Assembly: GCA_009733775.1 (NCBI GenBank)
Contig: WOGZ01000058.1
Coordinates: forward strand, 1-64,000
Origin: Alectoria sarmentosa
Taxonomy: Eukaryota; Ascomycota; Lecanoromycetes; Lecanorales; Parmeliaceae
Reading direction: 5' to 3'
DNA length: 64,000 nucleotides
Both the position numbers and the translations under genes were made by a program. The notes under the pieces were generated by a model that did no database searches, had not been told where the DNA came from, and worked only from the letters and a program-made list of their open reading frames with translations. Positions 59,448 to 64,000 of the stretch are shown here, piece after piece (the first letter of the stretch is position 1; each line of letters begins with the position of its first letter).

Positions 59448-60685
59448 TCACAATGATGCTTTTGCGGGAGAATGAATCTCCGCCAGCCTTTGTTCGCTTT
59501 GTTCAACCCCTTTCCTCCACCTTTCGTACCTGGCACTAGAGAAGGTCTTGATACCTTGTGGTCCGTGAGCAGCTATATGCTCCGCCAGATCAACGCCATC
59601 CTTCATAGCATTATTGCCACCCTCTCCACCAAGTAGTGGCATTGCATGGACAGCATCACCCACCAATAGTACACCTCGATCTGCAAGGTCCTTGATCTCT
59701 TGTTCCGTACCCAATGTACTGCGCATCAAAAAATGTAGGACCCTATCTTCCCTGACCTTGGTAACGTCGAACATCTCTTTGTAGGCTTGCCCCAGGTCCT
59801 TGAGCTTTTGCAATTCCGCGTAGAACTCTTCAGGAATATCTGTTGCTCCGAAGATCGGCCTATCCGGTTTATGGAACGGATCGTTCTGACGTGCAGGGCG
59901 CGAGTATGTATATCCTAGATCGACATACGTTGCAGCGTATTGATTCACGGCGATCTGAAGGGCAACGTCTTCTTGGCGACACTGAATAATGCTCAAGCTT
60001 TGCATTTGCGGCGCCATTGTGTTCTGAAAGCTGTCGAGCGACATCCTTCTCTTGCCATTGAATACGACAAAAGGTAAGACTTTGAGTTGTATATCCGGAG
60101 CCAATGACTTGCGGACTTGGGAATGGACGCCATCGGTCCCGATCAGGACATCGCTTTCAATGGCTTGCTCATTCTGTATCCGTACGATGACCTTTTGTGG
60201 GGTGGTCTCGATTTCTTTGATGGTATGCTCCCATCTGATGTCTTGATCTTCCTGAAGGAATTGCTCCAGCCTTCCGCGGTGACAGCGAAAAGTACCAGGG
60301 GTGGCGTCCACGCCAGTCAACAGCCTATCTGCTGAGATGCTGCCCATGCCACCTCTAGATGCATCGATAGACAGCCGCTCGCGGAAGCTCGATTCGTCCA
60401 TTTGCAGGACATTGAGCAAAGGTTGATAGACCCTTTCCAGGAATATACTAGGAATACCTTTTTGTCTAAAACATCTTCACAACAACTCCTCAGCGGACAC
60501 TTCCCCCCACACTCCCACCCAGATTTGATATAGCCCCTATGCAGTTTGATGGGGTCGAAAGCTCAAGCCGTAGATCGTGCGCGGGAGGCGTATCTTTAGG
60601 ACTGTCCGTTGAGGATGAGGATTTGTCTTCCCAAGGTCAAGCCTGCGAGGCCAGCGCCCGCAATGGTTATTGGAGGCATCGACAT
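59448..60685 (-). pseudogene. FAD-dependent monooxygenase with damaged N-terminus
   Basis: The minus-strand frame 60419-59448 encodes the C-terminal three quarters of a group A flavoprotein monooxygenase. It has the FAD-ribose segment I-G-T-D-G-V-H-S-Q-V-R and the GD motif L-L-V-G-D-A-V-H-A-M-P, followed by G-G-E-G-G-N-N-A-M-K-D. Upstream, 60685-60626 encodes the expected dinucleotide-binding start (I-A-G-A-G-L-A-G-L-T-L-G-R). The stretch between, 60625-60420, has frame changes and stops, and I could not join it with GT-AG or GC-AG borders. A remnant Y-G-L-S-F-R-P is visible in a different frame. The intact family hydroxylates small aromatic or polyketide substrates with NAD(P)H and O2. It is either a recent pseudogene or an assembly error. 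Confidence 0.7.
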
Positions 60686-61343
60686 GGCTGTAATGTTCCT
60701 ACAGACATTTCAAGAGTAACATAACCGCCTTCGGGGTATGAATAAGTAGTATATGCGTTGAAAGTTAATTCAGCTCATTGTAGTATCACTTGTTCGGGTA
60801 GAGTAGGTTTTGGGGGCTCTCCGGGTCTGCCTGGTTTATAGGGCGACAGCGGGAATAACCCTAGAGCTAAGCATGACAATCGAGGCCTCTAGCGTTATAC
60901 TATGGAGTACACACCATTGTGACAACCTTGCATGAAGGAAGAGTAGAATACTAATCTAATAAACACCGTATCGAATGCGTACCATTGATATTGCGACCAT
61001 GCTGGGTGAGAGATCTGCCTCGTGCAGGCTGCAGTCTGCGTTCTGCATCCATTTTCACATCCATGCCTGACCACGGCCAATTGAAATCTTTCTTTCGATG
61101 TGGAAATATTCGGTGGCGGCTACCAAGTATGCCACCACCTTCACACCTCAAACAGTCTTCACGGCCAGAGCGACTCTGTAGGTCCGCGCTGTTCGTCATC
61201 CATAAATATGTGGCCCCCAAAAATCGTTTGAGGGTGTGCTCTCAAAATCTTTCGACTTGTATACTAAAATGCTGGATGTATAATCCTTTGCTTCTCTCTC
61301 TGAGCTATCTTATCAACGTGACTCTACCTTATTTTGAGCTTCC
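60686..61343. promoter_or_regulatory. Divergent upstream region of the NLR-like gene
   Basis: These 658 bp lie between the monooxygenase relic and the NLR-like gene, transcribed away from each other. No specific element is clear. Confidence 0.45.
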
Positions 61344-64000
61344 ATGGAGGGTTTTGCCGTCGCTTCAAGTGCCGCTGGACTGGTGAGTTTGGGTTTGACG
61401 GTGTGTAAGGAGCTCTTGAAGTTCTATGCGTCGTGGAAAGGAGCGGAAGACGATGTAGAAAGAATGTATAATTCTGTTGAAGCGTTGACCAAAACTTTCA
61501 TATGTCTAAGGCGCTCGTTTCAGCAAAGTCAATTCAGCACGGATGTTATGGCAAGGGTCGAAGAGAGTGTTCAGATGTGTGAGAGTGGCCTCATGGCCTT
61601 ACAAAAGAAGCTTGCAAAGATCAGCAGTGCCTTGCAAGCCAACAGCGGATGGAGCCAAAAATTGAGAAGCCAGTTTCAGCGAGCGCTTTACCCTTTCAAA
61701 GAGAGTACTATCGTCAAGCTGAAAGAGATCTGCAGTGACCTGCAAGGGAATTTGACCCTCGCTTTGGAAACGCTACAGATGTAAGTCATCGGAAGTTCAA
61801 TCCCAGCTTTGTTTCATTCCGATGTCACAGAGATGCACACTCGCTGATAGTCTTTTGCGAACAGCGACTCAACATCCATATCTTTGGAGACCTTGGGTGT
61901 GATTCAGAGCGACGTCTCTGAGATATCGCTAGATATCAAAAGCTTGGACAGGCAGCTCACACAGGCTTCAACCAGTGTTGGCGAGCTACATTTATTTCAG
62001 AAAGGCAAGATACATCATCAGCGACTTCCTACAGTCAACTATCCGCTTACCGTGTTCAATTCGATTCAGACAAATATATGTCAGCTGTCTACCATTGGCT
62101 CTCACCTCTTTCGAAAGAGTTCAGTAGCAAACAGCACGACACTTTCAACATCACAGCACGACAAGACAGGTTGAGTGATTGGGTCTTACACACAAAGAAT
62201 TACCAAGAATGGCTACAGAGCGCCGGGAAGACATTGTGGTGTTTGGGCATACGTATGTTCCTTCCATATCATGACGCCCCATGTTTCAAATCATCGGTTC
62301 GAACTGCTAGCATCGCACGGGACTATCCGCAGGAATAAATTGTCTCCATCGGACATAGGTCCTTATTCAGTACCTTGTCCGACCATTAGTGATGTGCAGA
62401 AATTTTCAGGTTTGAGACATCCACGACAATCCAAGATCATGGTCGGGCTGCCTTCAGGAGAGATTTCATTTGCTGACTCGAACCCAAGGTGGTGCTGGAA
62501 AAACGGTACTTGCGTACGTACTCTTCTCGGGCGTTACAAATTGAATCGACTGAAATGCTGATACGGAATATCATTCGACAGGTCATTCATTGTGAACGCT
62601 CTTCAAGCGGTTGGTAACGAACATGTTGGAGTTGCCTATATATACTGCAATTACAGCGAAGCAGAGAAGCAGAATCCTACGAACTTGCTGAAGAGCATAC
62701 TGCTGCAGCTGTCCTCTCGCAAGCGTGTGATGATTGAAGAATTGACGGAAGCTTACAAGAAGCATATGAAGGAGGGAACAGCACTATCTCTACCTGAATG
62801 CTGTCGCCTTCTCCACGCTGCCACCAATCATTTTTCAAGGATCTACCTGATCATCGATGCCTTGGACGAATGCGCTGAATGCACCAGGGACATATTGTTT
62901 GCGGAGCTGAAAAAAACGAAGCCTCAAATCAATGTCCTTGTCACCTCACGGCATGTGTTCCGGGACCATTATGACGCAGAAAGCGCATTACGCTTAGAAA
63001 TCGAAGCCAACGTGTTAGATATCAGGCAGTACCTGCAGGAACGCATAACAGCATCCTCGGCGTTACAAGCGTATTTCAAGAAAGACAGGGATCTTCATGA
63101 CGTTATCATATCGGACGTTGCCGAAAGAGCCAAAGGAATGTAAGCATGAATCGTGAAACATGATCTGAACCAAGATGATATTCAACTGACATTGAGCTAA
63201 GGTTTCTACTCGCCCGCCTGCACTTGGATTCATTGATGGCCAGCCTTACGTTGCGCAAAGTCAAGGCCGCGTTAAGGTCCTTGCCCGAAGAATTGGACAG
63301 AACATATGAGCAGGTATTACGAAGAATACAGACCCAGGATCCAGATCGTGTTGGGCTAGCTCTGAAGGTTCTTGGTTGGATACATCACGCTGCTAGGCCA
63401 TTAGGCACTCGCGAGCTGCAACATGCACTGGCCGTAGAGGCTGGGGATTCTCAGTTCGATGAAGATGGGATACCGGACATCGATTTGGTCTTGTCTGTGT
63501 GCGCCGGCATTGTGGAGGTTCGGGAGAACAATACCATGGGACTAGTCCACTACACCGCTCAAGAATACCTTAAACGTCGAGCGGCGGATTTATTTCCAGA
63601 TGCTCAGATGGAAATTGCAACAACTTGTCTCATCTACCTCTCATTCGACGAGTTCGCACAGGGACCATCACCTAACGACAAAGCTTTTGACGACCGAATG
63701 GAGCTTTGTCCTTTACTACCGTATGCGTCTCGGTATTGGGTTCGGCACGCGCGCGGAAATCTAGAAGCAGGAATCAAAGCTCTAGCATTGGCATTCCTGA
63801 AGCAAGACTCGAAGGTAGCGTCGTCCGCGCAGGTATCAGAAGCATTCGAATCTCGCCATCCAATGTATAGCCAGCGCTTCAGACACAACGTTCGAGGTTT
63901 GTGGTTTGCCGCATCAAATGGTCTCTATGATCTGACCGTTGCATTGTTGGAAGATGCTGCGTCAGTTGAGGCAGAAGACTTCGAGGGGGAAAGGTCGTTG
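61344..64000 (+). CDS. NACHT-ankyrin STAND protein (fungal NLR-like), partial at window end
   Basis: Six exons are visible: 61344-61780, 61865-62004, 62070-62252, 62489-62513, 62582-63139 and 63202 to the window edge. They give 714 codons with no stop yet. Residues 1-185 form a helical fungal STAND N-terminal domain (M-E-G-F-A-V-A-S-S-A-A-G-L-V-S-L-G). A linker with W-L-S-P-L leads to the NACHT NTPase. The P-loop G-I-R-G-A-G-K-T is at about residue 255, Walker B L-I-I-D-A-L-D-E-C near 345 and the sensor V-T-S-R near 370. A helical region follows, and the end G-L-W-F-A-A-S-N-G resembles the first ankyrin repeat. Such proteins mediate allorecognition, cell death or defence in fungi. The second intron starts with GCAAG, and exon 4 is only 25 nt. 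Confidence 0.88.

Overview
The window looks like a piece of a filamentous ascomycete (Pezizomycotina) nuclear genome. Introns are short (about 47-150 bp, mostly 47-65) and phase correctly across every gene model below. The Ste12 homologue carries the two C-terminal C2H2 fingers typical of filamentous fungi. Gene-free AT-rich blocks resemble repeat-induced point mutation (RIP) isochores. Dothideomycetes is my best guess from intron size and AT isochores, but this is inference.

Layout: (1) 1-1790 is the end of an AT-rich block with hairpins and a diverged tandem duplication. (2) 1791-29140 is GC-balanced and gene-bearing: a secreted S10 carboxypeptidase, the INO80 chromatin-remodelling ATPase, an endosomal Na+/H+ exchanger (NHX1), a SUT1/SLC45-type sugar transporter, the pheromone/invasive-growth factor STE12, a Faf1-like ribosome-biogenesis protein divergent from HIS6, a decayed dienelactone hydrolase and one orphan protein. 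(3) About 30030-42710 is a 12.7-kb, extremely AT-rich block with no recognisable gene. (4) 42720-52562 is a dense housekeeping run: V-ATPase subunit f, ELP3, LSC1, APM4 (AP-2 mu), RPL41 and an FHA-domain CHK2/Mek1-type kinase. (5) 53600-64000 is accessory: a secreted DUF1996-WSC protein, a secreted single-pass membrane protein, a small Cys-rich protein, a damaged FAD monooxygenase and the 5' part of a NACHT-ankyrin (NLR-like) gene that runs off the window.

Most genes are independent fungal transcription units, with no operon-like organisation. Linked pairs are divergent (Faf1-like/HIS6, 139 bp apart; ELP3/LSC1, 203 bp apart). Splice junctions were deduced by hand from reading-frame continuity and family motifs; each model sums to an intact frame. 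Two introns appear to use GC-AG borders. Two very small genes (RPL41 at 25 aa and V-ATPase f at 88 aa) are split over several exons and are easily missed by length-based gene finders. I did not find tRNA or rRNA genes, CRISPR arrays or an intact transposon.
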